In this document: in pieces, positions 36,913 to 46,143 of the stretch
Layout: every line of letters begins with the position of its first letter
Numbering within the stretch: position 1 is the stretch's first letter
Source of the DNA: Lachnospiraceae bacterium
GTDB taxonomy: Bacteria > Bacillota > Clostridia > Lachnospirales > Lachnospiraceae
DNA: 64,000 nucleotides
NCBI GenBank assembly: GCA_910575475.1
Contig: CAJTGD010000001.1
Coordinates: 186,001 to 250,000, forward strand
Direction of reading: 5' to 3'
Notes under the pieces: model-generated
Databases searched by the model: none
Told to the model about the DNA's origin: nothing
The model's input: only the letters and a program-made list of their open reading frames with translations
Made by a program: the position numbers and the translations under genes

Positions 36913-38207
36913 TAAAAGCACTTGATCTGATCTCCCTGCTTTTGATCTGGGGATATATCCTTGTATTTTTCCTATTCCTCCACAGCTTTCTCCCGCTGCG
37001 GAAAAACCGGCTGCTGTGGCTCCCGGCCCTTGGGGTCAGCTCAATCTTTTCCAATATGATCATCTATTCCAACGACCTGCCCAATCTCCTCGGCGCCCTG
37101 CTGGTTTTTGTGGTCTATGTCCTTGTATTCCACAGCGGAAAATGGATGGAAAAGCTGACCGCCGTACTGGTATTCTATCCCGTGGTGATCGCGGTCAATT
37201 ATCTGATGCAGGATATTGGGGCACGGTTGTTTTTTGCCTGTACCAACGCATCGGGCAGCCCATCCGAATGGCCCGGAAGCCTCCTCCTGTTCAGCACGGC
37301 CGTTCATACCCTGTCCCTGCTGGCACGGCTTCTGTTCTGGCTTGCCGCGTGGGCCTTTTTGAAAAAATATCTGTGTCGGATCACGTCCAGTCTGACGCTG
37401 CGGATGTGGCTCATTGTGGATGTTCTGACGCTGGCATCCATCGTGGCCATTTTCACGATCATTTATTTTCTGCCGGAGGAAATTGCCGTCGTTTATCCCA
37501 TCTGCACAGCGTCCATCGTATCCAGCTTCGGCTGCATCTACCTGGCCGCCTATATCTGCGATTCCGTGCAGACCTCATACCGGGCCCAGGAGCTGGAGCA
37601 GAAGCAGGCCTATTTTCAGGACAAGCTCCGGGAGGAGGAACGGGTCCGGAGCATTTATCATGATATGAAGAATCATCTTCTTGTCCTGCAGGCGCGGCAG
37701 AACGATTCCGAAGCACTGAACGAATCGGTCCGTTCCCTGCAGATGCAGATTGAAGCTTACGAGACCTACTATCATACAGGAAATGACTACCTGGATATGA
37801 TTCTCCGTGACAAAGCCCGGCTGGCCAGGGAGAAACAGATCGATTTCCACGCCTCCGTCTGTTTTTCTGAGGGGATGTTTCTGGAACCGCTGGATATCAG
37901 CACGATCTTCGGCAACGCCCTGGACAATGCCATCGAAGCCAGCGAAAAGCTGCCTCAGAGCCTGCGGCTGATCAATGTAAAGGCCGCCCCGGTCCATGAC
38001 ATGCTGGCCATTACGGTAGAAAATAACCGGATGATCGAAGAACTGGCTTCGCAAAGGACGACCAAAAAGGATACTTTCCTCCACGGCTTCGGCATTTCAA
38101 ATATCCAAAAGGCGGCAGAAAAATACGGTGGCGAATGTGTCGCCAGGCCGAAGGGAGAAAAGTTTGCTTTAAAGATCATCCTGCCCATCGCCGCAAAAAG
38201 TTCATAA
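36909..38207 (+). CDS. GHKL-family sensor histidine kinase (AgrC-like)
   Basis: A 432-residue kinase. Six or so hydrophobic segments (about 7-220) form the sensor. A coiled linker follows, then the H-box YHDMKNHLL with His251, the N-box GNALDNAIEASEK near 337 and the G-box HGFGISNI. This layout matches AgrC/VirS/ComD-type sensors that detect peptides or membrane stress. The next genes are an ABC transporter, so it may sense an antimicrobial peptide rather than a secreted autoinducer. No AgrB or AgrD-like peptide gene is seen nearby. Confidence 0.9.
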   Translation: MIKALDLISLLLIWGYILVFFLFLHSFLPLRKNRLLWLPALGVSSIFSNMIIYSNDLPNLLGALLVFVVYVLVFHSGKWMEKLTAVLVFYPVVIAVNYLMQDIGARLFFACTNASGSPSEWPGSLLLFSTAVHTLSLLARLLFWLAAWAFLKKYLCRITSSLTLRMWLIVDVLTLASIVAIFTIIYFLPEEIAVVYPICTASIVSSFGCIYLAAYICDSVQTSYRAQELEQKQAYFQDKLREEERVRSIYHDMKNHLLVLQARQNDSEALNESVRSLQMQIEAYETYYHTGNDYLDMILRDKARLAREKQIDFHASVCFSEGMFLEPLDISTIFGNALDNAIEASEKLPQSLRLINVKAAPVHDMLAITVENNRMIEELASQRTTKKDTFLHGFGISNIQKAAEKYGGECVARPKGEKFALKIILPIAAKSS

Positions 38208-38251
38208 CGATTTAGATTTTACCTTCTCCATATTAGTTTACACATTCTATG

Positions 38252-38279
38252 TTGCGGCATTTTAGTTCCCGGATATAAT
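38252..38279 (+). promoter_or_regulatory. Candidate promoter for the ABC transporter
   Basis: TTGCGG (38252-38257), a 16-nt spacer and TATAAT (38274-38279) lie about 120 nt before the ATPase start. The weak -35 fits an activator-dependent promoter, as expected if the LytTR regulator controls it. No classic LytTR direct repeat could be fixed by eye. Confidence 0.45.
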
Positions 38280-38400
38280 GGAAACCGTAACAGGAACGTG
38301 ATTGCTAAAGCAGGACATTCCTTTACTGCAAAATCTGTATACGCACCGTATCAATCAGATTATTTCCGGTCAGACCGGATTGGGAGGAGGACAAATCAAC

Positions 38401-39066
38401 ATGAGTATTTTAAAGACTGAACATTTAATCAAGCAGTACGGCAAAGAGCCGAATATCGTAAGGGCGCTGGACGACGTGAGTATTTCCGTGGAACCGGGGG
38501 AGTTTGTCGCCATCATCGGCACTTCCGGCAGCGGAAAATCCACCCTGCTCAATATGCTGGGCGGGCTGGATCGGCCCACCTCCGGCAGCGTAAAGGTCGG
38601 CAAGTTCGAACTGAGCAATCTCTCGGACGACGATCTGACCGTATTCCGCCGCCGTTCCATCGGATTTATTTTCCAGAATTATAACCTGGTACCGATCCTG
38701 AATGTGTATGAAAATATCGTGATGCCCATTCAGCTGGACGGAAAAAGACCAGATGAAGTATTTATCGAAGAGGTAGTTTCCCTCCTGGGAATCCAGAAGA
38801 AGCTCTATCAGATGCCGAATACCCTTTCCGGCGGACAGCAGCAGCGTGTCTCCATCGCCCGGGCGCTGGCGGGAAAGCCTGCCATCATCCTGGCCGACGA
38901 GCCCACCGGCAACTTGGACAGCAGGACCAGTGATGAGGTGATCGAGCTCTTAAAGCTCACCAGCCAGAAGTTTCATCAGACCATCGTGATGATCACCCAT
39001 AATCCGGAGATCGCAAAGCAGGCGGATCGATGCATCCACATTGAAGACGGCAGAGTTCACGAATAG
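38401..39066 (+). CDS. ABC transporter ATP-binding protein, MacB/BceA type
   Basis: A 221-residue ATPase. Walker A is GTSGSGKST at 40-48, the Q-loop [15 protein letters not shown] near 93, the signature [15 protein letters not shown] near 142 and Walker [16 protein letters not shown], with an H-loop His in MITHNPEIA. This is the subfamily that partners FtsX-type permeases in peptide export or resistance. The ATG at 38401 has GGGAGGAGGA upstream. It is separated from the permease by 19 bp. Confidence 0.95.
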   Translation: MSILKTEHLIKQYGKEPNIVRALDDVSISVEPGEFVAIIGTSGSGKSTLLNMLGGLDRPTSGSVKVGKFELSNLSDDDLTVFRRRSIGFIFQNYNLVPILNVYENIVMPIQLDGKRPDEVFIEEVVSLLGIQKKLYQMPNTLSGGQQQRVSIARALAGKPAIILADEPTGNLDSRTSDEVIELLKLTSQKFHQTIVMITHNPEIAKQADRCIHIEDGRVHE

Positions 39067-39085
39067 GAAGGGGAGGTTCAAAGCC

Positions 39086-41629
39086 ATGAAGGAACAAAAA
39101 TCCATGATCCGAACCCTGACGAGCCGGAGCTTTCAGAAAAATAAAGGCCGCAATCTGGCCGCGGTACTGGCCATTACGATGACTGCGATGATGTTTACCA
39201 CATTATTCACGCTGGCGCAGAGCCTGACTAAAAATGTTACGGAAATGTACCTGCGACAGTCCGGCACCAAAGCCCATACCACCGCCAAGCAGATCACCGA
39301 CGAACAGATCGAACTGCTTGCGGCGCACCCGGATGTCCGATCCTACGGCCGCTCCATTGTCCTGGGCCTGGCGGAAAATGAACGGCTGGGCGGACGGCAG
39401 GTGGAGATCCGCTTTGCCAGCGATCAGTACGCAAAGGACGACTTCTCCTATCCCGAAACCGGACATATGCCGGAGCAGAAAAATGAGATCGCACTGGATA
39501 CCGAAACTCTGCATCAGCTGGGAATCCCCCTGGAGCTGGGAGAAACGGTCACTCTGGAATGGCGGAAAGACATCTTTTCCGATCAGGTCACGTCCAGCAC
39601 CTTCACACTCTGCGGCTGGTGGGAACGGAATCATTCCGTATATGCCAGCATGGCCTGGGTCAGCGAGGAATTTGCGCTGGAAGCCTGCGGCGGTATCGAA
39701 GAGCCTGCCGAGGGCCAGATCTGCGGTCTGCGGATGATGGGCATGACCTTTGCGGACAGTAAGCATATCGAAGAACACACCGACCGGATCCTGGCGGAAT
39801 GCGGCGTCTCCGGCGTAGAATTTCAAACAGTCCTGGCCTATAACGTGGAAACACAGTGGAGCATATTTATGGAAAGCCTTCCCATGTATGCAGGCATGAT
39901 CCTGGTATTTCTGGCCGGTTATCTGATCATTTATAACGTATTCCAGATTTCCGTCGCATCGGATATCCAGTTTTACGGGAAGCTGAAAACCCTGGGCATG
40001 GAGACCCGGCAGATCAAGAAGCTGATCTACGGGCAGAGCAGCCGCCTGTCGTTGCTGGGCATCCCGGCGGGCCTGATCCTTGGCTACATTCTGGGTATTT
40101 TGCTGATCCCGGCCTTGATCGCCGATCAGGACACCCGGCCGGTACGGTCCGCAAATCCGGTCATTTTCATAGGCTCCGCGCTGTTTGCCTGGATCACGGT
40201 CATGATCTCCTGCATGCTGCCCGCAAGGCTGGCCGGAAAGGTGTCTCCCATCGAAGCGCTGCGCTACACAGATACGGACACGGAAGTCAAGCGCCAGGTA
40301 AAGAAATCCAAAACCGGCGCCTCCCTCTCCAAAATGGCCTGGTCAAACCTTGGCCGCAACCGGAAGCGGACCTTGCTGGTCATCAGCTCCCTGACTCTCG
40401 GACTGGTGCTGATGAGCTACTTCTATGCGAAAAACGCCAGCTTTGACGTGGAAAAATATCTGATTGATATGTGCGTTGCCGACTTTCAGATTGACGATGC
40501 CACCAACCAGATCGCAGACGGCTACGATCCGGAAAGCAATACCATCCAGCAGGAGCTGGTGGATCAGGTGTCCGGAATGGAAGCCTTTGAAAAAAGCGGA
40601 AGGCTGTACTCTCGGCAGATTCCCATGCTTTTAAGCGATCGCGCCTGCGAGAATATCCGCTCCTACTATACCCGGGAACGGCTGGATGATTTTGCGTCCA
40701 TAGATCCCACCTTTCCCCAGTGGAAGGAGGAATGCGACCGGGCATTGAAAGGGGAAGAAGTGCCGGTCACCGTGTATGGCGCCGACGGCCTGATCCTGGA
40801 TGCAGCCGTGGGAGATCCCTATGTCCTGAACGGAACCTTTGATTCGAAAAAATTTGCCTCCGGAGACTATGCACTGGCGATCGGGCCGGCAGTCCATGAT
40901 TTTGAGTCAGATCCTCCTGCCTGGACTGTGGGAGAAACGGTTTCCATCGAAGGACGGGAATTTACCGTCATGGCGGTTCTGGAACCGCTGACACCCATGT
41001 GTGAAGGAAAAAGGGCCAATGCCTTTGAGGTTCCGCTGATCATATCCGCCGATGCCTATACGCAGATCTGGCCGGACAGCAATCTGCAGAAATTCTTTTT
41101 TAATGTGGCGGACGAAGGGCTGGATGAGGCGGCCTCCATGCTCAGTGAATATCAGGAGCGTACCGCTCCCGGCATGAATCTGGTCTTCCGCGAAAGCCTG
41201 ATCGCACAGTACGAAGCAGAGACCCGCGCCACTGCGGTCATGGGATATGCCATCAGCATCATCATCGCGCTGGTCGGGGTTCTGAACTTCGTCAACAGCA
41301 TGGTCACCGCGATCATCTCGCGGAAGCGGGAATTTGCCATGATCCAGAGCATCGGCATGACCAAACGGCAGCTCCGCGGCATGCTGACCTATGAAGGCTT
41401 TTACTATGCAGGGCTGACCCTGACGGCATCCTATTTTCTGGGAAGCATAACCGTAGGGGTGATCGTCCGCGCGATCACATCCGCAGGCTACTCCACCTTC
41501 CGCTTCACCCTGCTGCCACTGGCGATCTGCACTCCGATCCTGATCGGACTTGCGGTTTTGATCCCGTACCTGTGCTTCAAGAATCTGGAAAAACAGAGCA
41601 TTGTAGAAAGGCTGCGGGTTGAAATGTAG
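39086..41629 (+). CDS. FtsX-type ABC transporter permease
   Basis: A protein of about 847 residues. It has a first membrane helix near 26-46, a large extracellular region (about 50-265), a three-helix FtsX module (about 275-395), another helix near 430, a second large extracellular region (about 450-700) and a second FtsX module (about 715-840). The duplicated FtsX layout resembles MacB-like and lantibiotic-resistance permeases that act by mechanotransmission. It differs from the 10-helix, about 650-residue BceB. The ATG at 39086 has GGGGAGG upstream. It converges on the reductase gene with a gap of 33 bp and no obvious terminator. Confidence 0.9.
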   Translation: MKEQKSMIRTLTSRSFQKNKGRNLAAVLAITMTAMMFTTLFTLAQSLTKNVTEMYLRQSGTKAHTTAKQITDEQIELLAAHPDVRSYGRSIVLGLAENERLGGRQVEIRFASDQYAKDDFSYPETGHMPEQKNEIALDTETLHQLGIPLELGETVTLEWRKDIFSDQVTSSTFTLCGWWERNHSVYASMAWVSEEFALEACGGIEEPAEGQICGLRMMGMTFADSKHIEEHTDRILAECGVSGVEFQTVLAYNVETQWSIFMESLPMYAGMILVFLAGYLIIYNVFQISVASDIQFYGKLKTLGMETRQIKKLIYGQSSRLSLLGIPAGLILGYILGILLIPALIADQDTRPVRSANPVIFIGSALFAWITVMISCMLPARLAGKVSPIEALRYTDTDTEVKRQVKKSKTGASLSKMAWSNLGRNRKRTLLVISSLTLGLVLMSYFYAKNASFDVEKYLIDMCVADFQIDDATNQIADGYDPESNTIQQELVDQVSGMEAFEKSGRLYSRQIPMLLSDRACENIRSYYTRERLDDFASIDPTFPQWKEECDRALKGEEVPVTVYGADGLILDAAVGDPYVLNGTFDSKKFASGDYALAIGPAVHDFESDPPAWTVGETVSIEGREFTVMAVLEPLTPMCEGKRANAFEVPLIISADAYTQIWPDSNLQKFFFNVADEGLDEAASMLSEYQERTAPGMNLVFRESLIAQYEAETRATAVMGYAISIIIALVGVLNFVNSMVTAIISRKREFAMIQSIGMTKRQLRGMLTYEGFYYAGLTLTASYFLGSITVGVIVRAITSAGYSTFRFTLLPLAICTPILIGLAVLIPYLCFKNLEKQSIVERLRVEM

Positions 41630-41662
41630 ATATTAATTATAATGTGGGGGCTGAATGCAGGA

Positions 41663-42814
41663 TCACAGCATTTCGATAAATGCAGCGACTCTCGTATTCA
41701 GCTGTCCCACATCCTGCTGGGAATAATCGGTCTCCACATTGATATAAGGGAGCATTTTCTCCTGTGTCACAAATCTGCGGATTCCCAGTGTCTCCAGGTT
41801 ATATGTATGGCAGGCCTGGAGCGTCATCTCAATCACGCCGTCCACCTTGTACTCATCGATCAGCCGTCCGGCCAGCTCCAATCGGTTCTTATTGGGTGTC
41901 ATAACTGAACATCCAATATCCAGATACCGCGCCGCGATTGCGCCATAGATATCTTCCGCGTCCTCGTCCACCAGCTTGTCAAAGGTCTTTGCCCCTGTAC
42001 AGTTCTCGTAAGCAACTACCACACCGCCATTCTCTTCCACGGCCCGTATCACTTTTTCCGTCGCTCCGCCCACAGGGCATCCTGTCAGCATGATGCGCGG
42101 CTTCTTTCCCTGCATCTTTCCTTCTCTGTATTCCTTTTCGATCTTTTCCACCAGACTGTCAATCTCTCCTGGAATCAGAGTCTTGTCGAATTTAAATGTA
42201 CTCCCGTACAATACCTTGAACAAGTCATATCCGCTGATCGGAGCCGGATCATGTTTCATAACCGCATATAAGCGCTTCATGGAGCTGCGGACCGCATTCT
42301 GCAGTCTCACCGCTTCCCGGAGCTTCTCCTCCGTGATCTCTGTCTGAAATTTTTGTTCCAGATATTCCTTGAACCGGATCATCTCACTCTTCCACAGCTT
42401 CAATGCCTCTTCGCTCTGTGTATTCGGCAGCTCCATGACAAACACATCCTTAAAATCGGACATATATTCATACATTTTCTTCTTGCCGTCACAGGTCGTC
42501 TCTCCCACGACCACATCTGAAAAATAAAAGAACGGGCATTTATCTGCCTTCGCAAATCCATAGCTTGACTTGATCAGCGGGCATAGATTTTTGGGAAGAT
42601 CCTTTTCCGCCTCCTGAATCGTCTCATCCGATGTGGAGCACAGCCCCACCGTTGCCGCCCCCGCCGCCATCGCAATCTCCTGCGGGAAATAGGTACAGTA
42701 TGCGCCGACCACCGGAATGCCTTTCTCCTTTAACTTTTTGACCGCTAAAAAGGAATTTTTCCTCTGCTCCGCAAATTCTTCAAATACCTCTGGTAAATCC
42801 TGAATCAATTCCAT
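41663..42814 (-). CDS. yjiM: Double-cubane-cluster 2-hydroxyacyl-CoA dehydratase-family reductase
   Basis: A 383-residue protein of the HgdB/FldB/YjiM family. Cysteines at 40, 59, 78, 93, 108, 246, 272, 302 and 335 include the conserved ligands for iron-sulfur clusters (contexts AYCTYFPQ, LCPLIKSS, TTCDGKKK, TGCPVGG and QACHTY). As a single-subunit member with its own activator gene next to it, it matches the double-cubane-cluster proteins (YjiM). A Carboxydothermus homologue carries an [8Fe-9S] double cubane and reduces small molecules such as acetylene. The physiological substrate is unknown. It is downstream of the activator gene in the same direction. Confidence 0.88.
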   Translation of the reverse strand: MELIQDLPEVFEEFAEQRKNSFLAVKKLKEKGIPVVGAYCTYFPQEIAMAAGAATVGLCSTSDETIQEAEKDLPKNLCPLIKSSYGFAKADKCPFFYFSDVVVGETTCDGKKKMYEYMSDFKDVFVMELPNTQSEEALKLWKSEMIRFKEYLEQKFQTEITEEKLREAVRLQNAVRSSMKRLYAVMKHDPAPISGYDLFKVLYGSTFKFDKTLIPGEIDSLVEKIEKEYREGKMQGKKPRIMLTGCPVGGATEKVIRAVEENGGVVVAYENCTGAKTFDKLVDEDAEDIYGAIAARYLDIGCSVMTPNKNRLELAGRLIDEYKVDGVIEMTLQACHTYNLETLGIRRFVTQEKMLPYINVETDYSQQDVGQLNTRVAAFIEML

Positions 42815-42902
42815 TTGTATTCCTCCTTATTTTTTCAGTCCAATCTGCACATCTGACGCCTTTCCTATCCGTCATCTGTGTTTTGATAGTAAACCTTCTA
42901 TT

Positions 42903-43667
42903 CTATAAACTCAGCGCCGCGCCCACGGCCCCCGCAAATCTGCCCTCCGGCTTCGCCTGCACCTCGCAGCCCAGCTTTTCAGACAGATTTTCCCGCAGAT
43001 ACGCGCACTCGCACAGCCCTCCTGTCAGACAGACCGCCGCGCCGCGGACGTCCAATCTGCTGCTCTGGGATACCACCTTGTTCACGATGGACTCTACCAC
43101 GGCAAATGCGATGTTCTCCTTCTTTTCTCCCTGCCCGATCAGGCTGATGACTTCTGACTCCGCAAAGACCGTGCACATAGAACTGATCGCAGTGCCGCCG
43201 CCCTGCCGCGCCAGTTCACAGATCTCGTCCGGACGCAGGGCCATCGTATTTGCCATGACCTCCAAAAAACGCCCTGTTCCCGCAGAACATTTATCGTTCA
43301 TCACAAAATCCTTCACCCGGCCGTCTTCGATCCGGATGATCTTCGTATCCTGGCCGCCGATATCAATGACCACCAGCTCACTTCCGCCGTGGAGCCACAT
43401 TGCCCCCCGTGCATGACAGGTAATCTCCGTGATCATTTTGTCCGCATAGGGCACGGATATCCTACCGTATCCGGTGGCTACACAGGGCGCCTGCTCCGCA
43501 TCGATCCCCTCATCCAGCAGCTTCTGACGGATGGATTCCGCCGTATCCACACTGCTCCACCCTGTAGGCTGTACGGACTTAAAAATCAGATTCTGATTCT
43601 CATCCAGGACCGCCAGCTTGGCACAGGTAGATCCAATATCTATTCCTATATGATATTCCTTGTTCAT
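42903..43667 (-). CDS. yjiL: Activator ATPase of the BadF/HgdC family
   Basis: This 254-residue ASKHA-fold ATPase couples ATP hydrolysis to electron transfer into its dehydratase or reductase partner. Landmarks are GIDIGSTCAKLAVLD near residue 8, VVIDIGGQDTK near 100, DKCSAGTGRFLEVMA near 124 and LTGGLCECAYLRE near 215. The two bold cysteines are the ligands of a [4Fe-4S] cluster shared across the homodimer. I chose the ATG at 43667; an upstream in-frame extension to 43757 is not family-like. It lies 88 bp before the reductase gene, its clear partner. Confidence 0.92.
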   Translation of the reverse strand: MNKEYHIGIDIGSTCAKLAVLDENQNLIFKSVQPTGWSSVDTAESIRQKLLDEGIDAEQAPCVATGYGRISVPYADKMITEITCHARGAMWLHGGSELVVIDIGGQDTKIIRIEDGRVKDFVMNDKCSAGTGRFLEVMANTMALRPDEICELARQGGGTAISSMCTVFAESEVISLIGQGEKKENIAFAVVESIVNKVVSQSSRLDVRGAAVCLTGGLCECAYLRENLSEKLGCEVQAKPEGRFAGAVGAALSL

Positions 43668-43772
43668 GATTTCATCCTGCCTTCCATGCAAAAAGCCCGT
43701 CACCGCCGGCTTTTCTGCATATGATATATTGACGGCTGCAGTTGGCAGCCGGATCATTTCTTTATCACAACT

Positions 43773-44408
43773 CTATGGCCTGATCACGGATTTCGCGTTT
43801 TCCATCGTTTCCACGATATCATACATATTCGTCACAGTTCCTACCGCCAGTTTTTCTTTGATCCCGTAGAAATCCAGGCAGGTCCCGCAGGTCATGATGT
43901 TGACGCCCTCCGCTTCCAGCGCTTTAAAATCTTCCAGAGAATCCGATCCCTCACAGGTCAGATATGCCCCCGAATTGTAGCACATCACCGTCTCTGGAAG
44001 CGCGTCCTGCTTGGTCAGGGCAAACACAAAGGCTTTCATCAGCGCCTTGCCCAGCTTTTCCTCTCCGCCCCCCATCACATTTGCAGACAGGACCACTACA
44101 AGCCCTTTCTTCCTCGCATCCGGACTACAGCTGATCTCCTCCTCTTCCGCTTCCTCTGCCGGAGCGGAAGCTGCCGAAACACCTGCGGCTACCTGAATGG
44201 TCACCTCGTACTCCTTCTCGCCCTTCTTCTCACCCGCAGCCTGCAGCCCCTTCTGAGACGCAAACTTCTGTAGGTTCTGCACCGCGATCTCATTGTCCAC
44301 CAGCACAGTCAGAACACCGTTCTCCTGAAATTCCCCAACAGCCTTCTTCGCGTTTACCACCGGGAGAGGACATGCCAGTCCTCTTGCGTCTACTATCTTT
44401 TTTTCCAT
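43773..44408 (-). CDS. yedF: YedF, sulfurtransferase-like selenium metabolism protein
   Basis: A 211-residue two-domain protein. The N-terminal TusA-like domain (about 1-75) has the ARGLACPLPVV motif with the persulfide/selenide-carrying Cys13. The C-terminal DsrE-like domain (about 100-205) has VVLSANVMGGGEEKLG and CGTCLDFYG. A Glu-rich linker joins them. The family is found in selenium-using bacteria and is thought to carry Se or S. It lies between the desulfurase-like gene and the activator ATPase in one direction. Confidence 0.92.
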   Translation of the reverse strand: MEKKIVDARGLACPLPVVNAKKAVGEFQENGVLTVLVDNEIAVQNLQKFASQKGLQAAGEKKGEKEYEVTIQVAAGVSAASAPAEEAEEEEISCSPDARKKGLVVVLSANVMGGGEEKLGKALMKAFVFALTKQDALPETVMCYNSGAYLTCEGSDSLEDFKALEAEGVNIMTCGTCLDFYGIKEKLAVGTVTNMYDIVETMENAKSVIRP

Positions 44409-44469
44409 CTTTAAAATCCTCCATATCTTTTATTTTTTGTATATTGATATCAGGCCGTGTCTGCTGCCT

Positions 44470-44538
44470 GCCGTTCCGCAGTGTGACCGGCCGCGCCGTT
44501 TCCGTTCACGCCCTGACCAGGCGCCCGCAGCAACGGCA
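44470..44538. repeat. Dispersed palindromic element, copy C
   Basis: GCCGTT and AACGGC (44470-44475 and 44532-44537) bound a GC-rich block. It holds one CCGG-type core (TGTGACCGGCC near 44483) and one canonical core (GCCCTGACCAGGCG, 44510-44523). The 44498-44538 part aligns closely with copy B near ftsH. It lies between the desulfurase-like gene and yedF. Confidence 0.65.
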
Positions 44539-44539
44539 T

Positions 44540-45673
44540 TCACTCTGCCAGTTCACGCAGCGCATCTGCAGCAGCGTCGATTTCTTCTTCCGTATTATAA
44601 TGGGAAAAGCTGAAACGTACCGCCCCCTGCTCCACTGTCCCCAACGCCCTGTGCATCAGCGGCGCGCAGTGCGCCCCCGGACGGGTGGCGATTCCATAGG
44701 TCATAAATAACTCGTCGCTCACCTCCGAGGAATCATACTCTCCCAGATTCAGCGCCACGATCGGACACCGCTCCGGCTCTGAAAAGTCTCCATAAATCTT
44801 GATTCCCGGGATTTCTTTCACCCCGTCATAAAACCGCCTCATCAGCTCCTGTTCCCGCTTCCTGATCACATCCATTCCCATTTCCTGGATATACGCCACC
44901 GCCGCGTTGAGTCCGGCGATCCCATGTCCGTTCAGGGTTCCCGCTTCCAGTGCGGTGGGCATCTCCGGCGGATGCTCCTTCCGGTATGTCTGGACGCCGC
45001 TGCCTCCGCTTTTCAGAGGACGGACTTCTACGCCCTCCCGCACATACAGTCCGCCGGTTCCCTGGGGCCCTAATAAGCTTTTGTGCCCGGTAAAACAAAG
45101 GATGTCGATCTTCATTTCCTGCACATCGATGGGAAATACCCCTGCCGTCTGTGAGGCGTCCACGCAAAAGAGCACCCGATGCCGGCGCGCAGTCTCGCCA
45201 ACCGCTGCAATATCCACCAGATTCCCCGTCAGATTGGAGCCGTGGGTACAGACGATCATCCGTGTATTCCCCCGGATCTCACGCTCAAAATCCTGTACGT
45301 CGATCCGTCCCTTTTCATCACTCGGGATCACGGTAAGCTCCACACCCTTTTTCTCCATTTCATATAAAGGGCGGAGTACCGAATTGTGCTCCAGCTCCGT
45401 TGTGATCACATGGTCCCCGCTCTGCAGGCTTCCCTTGATGGCCGTATTCAGGCTTTCCGTCGAATTCATGGTAAATGCGATCTGCTTCGGGCTTTCCGCA
45501 TGAAAAAAATCCGCCAGCCTCTTTCTCGCATCAAAGATCACCCGGGAAGCGCCCAGGGTCGCTTCATGCACCCCGCGTCCCGCATTTCCCAGGGAACAAA
45601 TGGCCTCCGCCACCGCTTCCGCAACCTGTCTGGGTTTCTGCAGCGTAGTTGCGGCATTATCCAAATAAATCAT
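44540..45673 (-). CDS. Cysteine desulfurase-like PLP enzyme (selenium-linked)
   Basis: A 377-residue fold-type I PLP enzyme of the class V aminotransferase/NifS family. Landmarks are YLDNAATTLQKP at the start, HGSNLTG near 144, VDASQTAG near 171, PLP-binding Lys198 in FTGHKSLLG and active-site Cys336 in RPGAHCAPLMH. It should take sulfur or selenium from cysteine or selenocysteine as an enzyme persulfide or selenide. Its position between DUF3343 and yedF fits the selenium-metabolism set. It is not part of an isc/suf operon here. Confidence 0.92.
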   Translation of the reverse strand: MIYLDNAATTLQKPRQVAEAVAEAICSLGNAGRGVHEATLGASRVIFDARKRLADFFHAESPKQIAFTMNSTESLNTAIKGSLQSGDHVITTELEHNSVLRPLYEMEKKGVELTVIPSDEKGRIDVQDFEREIRGNTRMIVCTHGSNLTGNLVDIAAVGETARRHRVLFCVDASQTAGVFPIDVQEMKIDILCFTGHKSLLGPQGTGGLYVREGVEVRPLKSGGSGVQTYRKEHPPEMPTALEAGTLNGHGIAGLNAAVAYIQEMGMDVIRKREQELMRRFYDGVKEIPGIKIYGDFSEPERCPIVALNLGEYDSSEVSDELFMTYGIATRPGAHCAPLMHRALGTVEQGAVRFSFSHYNTEEEIDAAADALRELAE

Positions 45674-45711
45674 ATTCCTGTTCCTTCTCTCATATTTTCA
45701 GGCATTACCAC

Positions 45712-45948
45712 TCAGACCATGCACTCATGCATATCCTGCTCCCGGATGCCGATGCTTTCCATCACGCTTTTCAGCATCTCCTTGCTCTCCAAACCAGCAC
45801 ACCAGGCCAGCCCGCAGCCCGCAGAGATAGCCCTGGGAACTGGAATCAGCCGCCCGTCTGCCTGACGCTCCTTACAGGCCTGCTCCATCGCCATTGCGTC
45901 CGCCGTGGTATGAAACGTTACCACGAGCTGTAGTTTTTTCCTTCTCAT
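45712..45948 (-). CDS. DUF3343, putative Se/S carrier protein
   Basis: A 78-residue protein with the DUF3343 pattern: a beta-strand start (QLVVTFHTTADAMAMEQ), a conserved VPRAISAGCGLAW motif with Cys45, and a second cysteine pair region. The family is predicted to carry selenium or sulfur and usually sits next to the desulfurase and YedF, as here. It is the first gene of the co-directional set. A near-perfect palindrome lies just upstream. Confidence 0.88.
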   Translation of the reverse strand: MRRKKLQLVVTFHTTADAMAMEQACKERQADGRLIPVPRAISAGCGLAWCAGLESKEMLKSVMESIGIREQDMHECMV

Positions 45949-45998
45949 GCTTCATTCCCGCCTTATTCTGTCTTAGGAAAATCATCTTTTATACTAGA

Positions 45999-46015
45999 CA
46001 GCAAAATTTTTGCTG
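45999..46015. promoter_or_regulatory. Palindrome upstream of the selenium gene set
   Basis: CAGCAAAA and TTTTGCTG (45999-46006 and 46008-46015) form a 17-bp palindrome with a 1-nt centre, about 50 bp before the DUF3343 start. A TATAAAA-like box (minus strand, near 45989) lies just downstream of it. It is a candidate operator for the set. Confidence 0.4.
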
Positions 46016-46087
46016 CCTGACAGCCAAGTACACCTTAAATATCAGTATAACTTTTATTTTCACCTGCGTCTAATTGGAAAACAAAAT

Positions 46088-46133
46088 AAGGACGGACAGA
46101 TTATAGTTTTTTTCTATAATCCGCCAATCCTTT
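46088..46133 (-). terminator. Terminator after the first DUF4832 gene
   Basis: Long arms at 46088-46106 and 46114-46132 include a perfect 8-bp GATTATAG/CTATAATC apex with a T7 loop. On the minus strand the stem is followed by TTATTTTG. Confidence 0.75.
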
Positions 46134-46143
46134 AATATTATCC

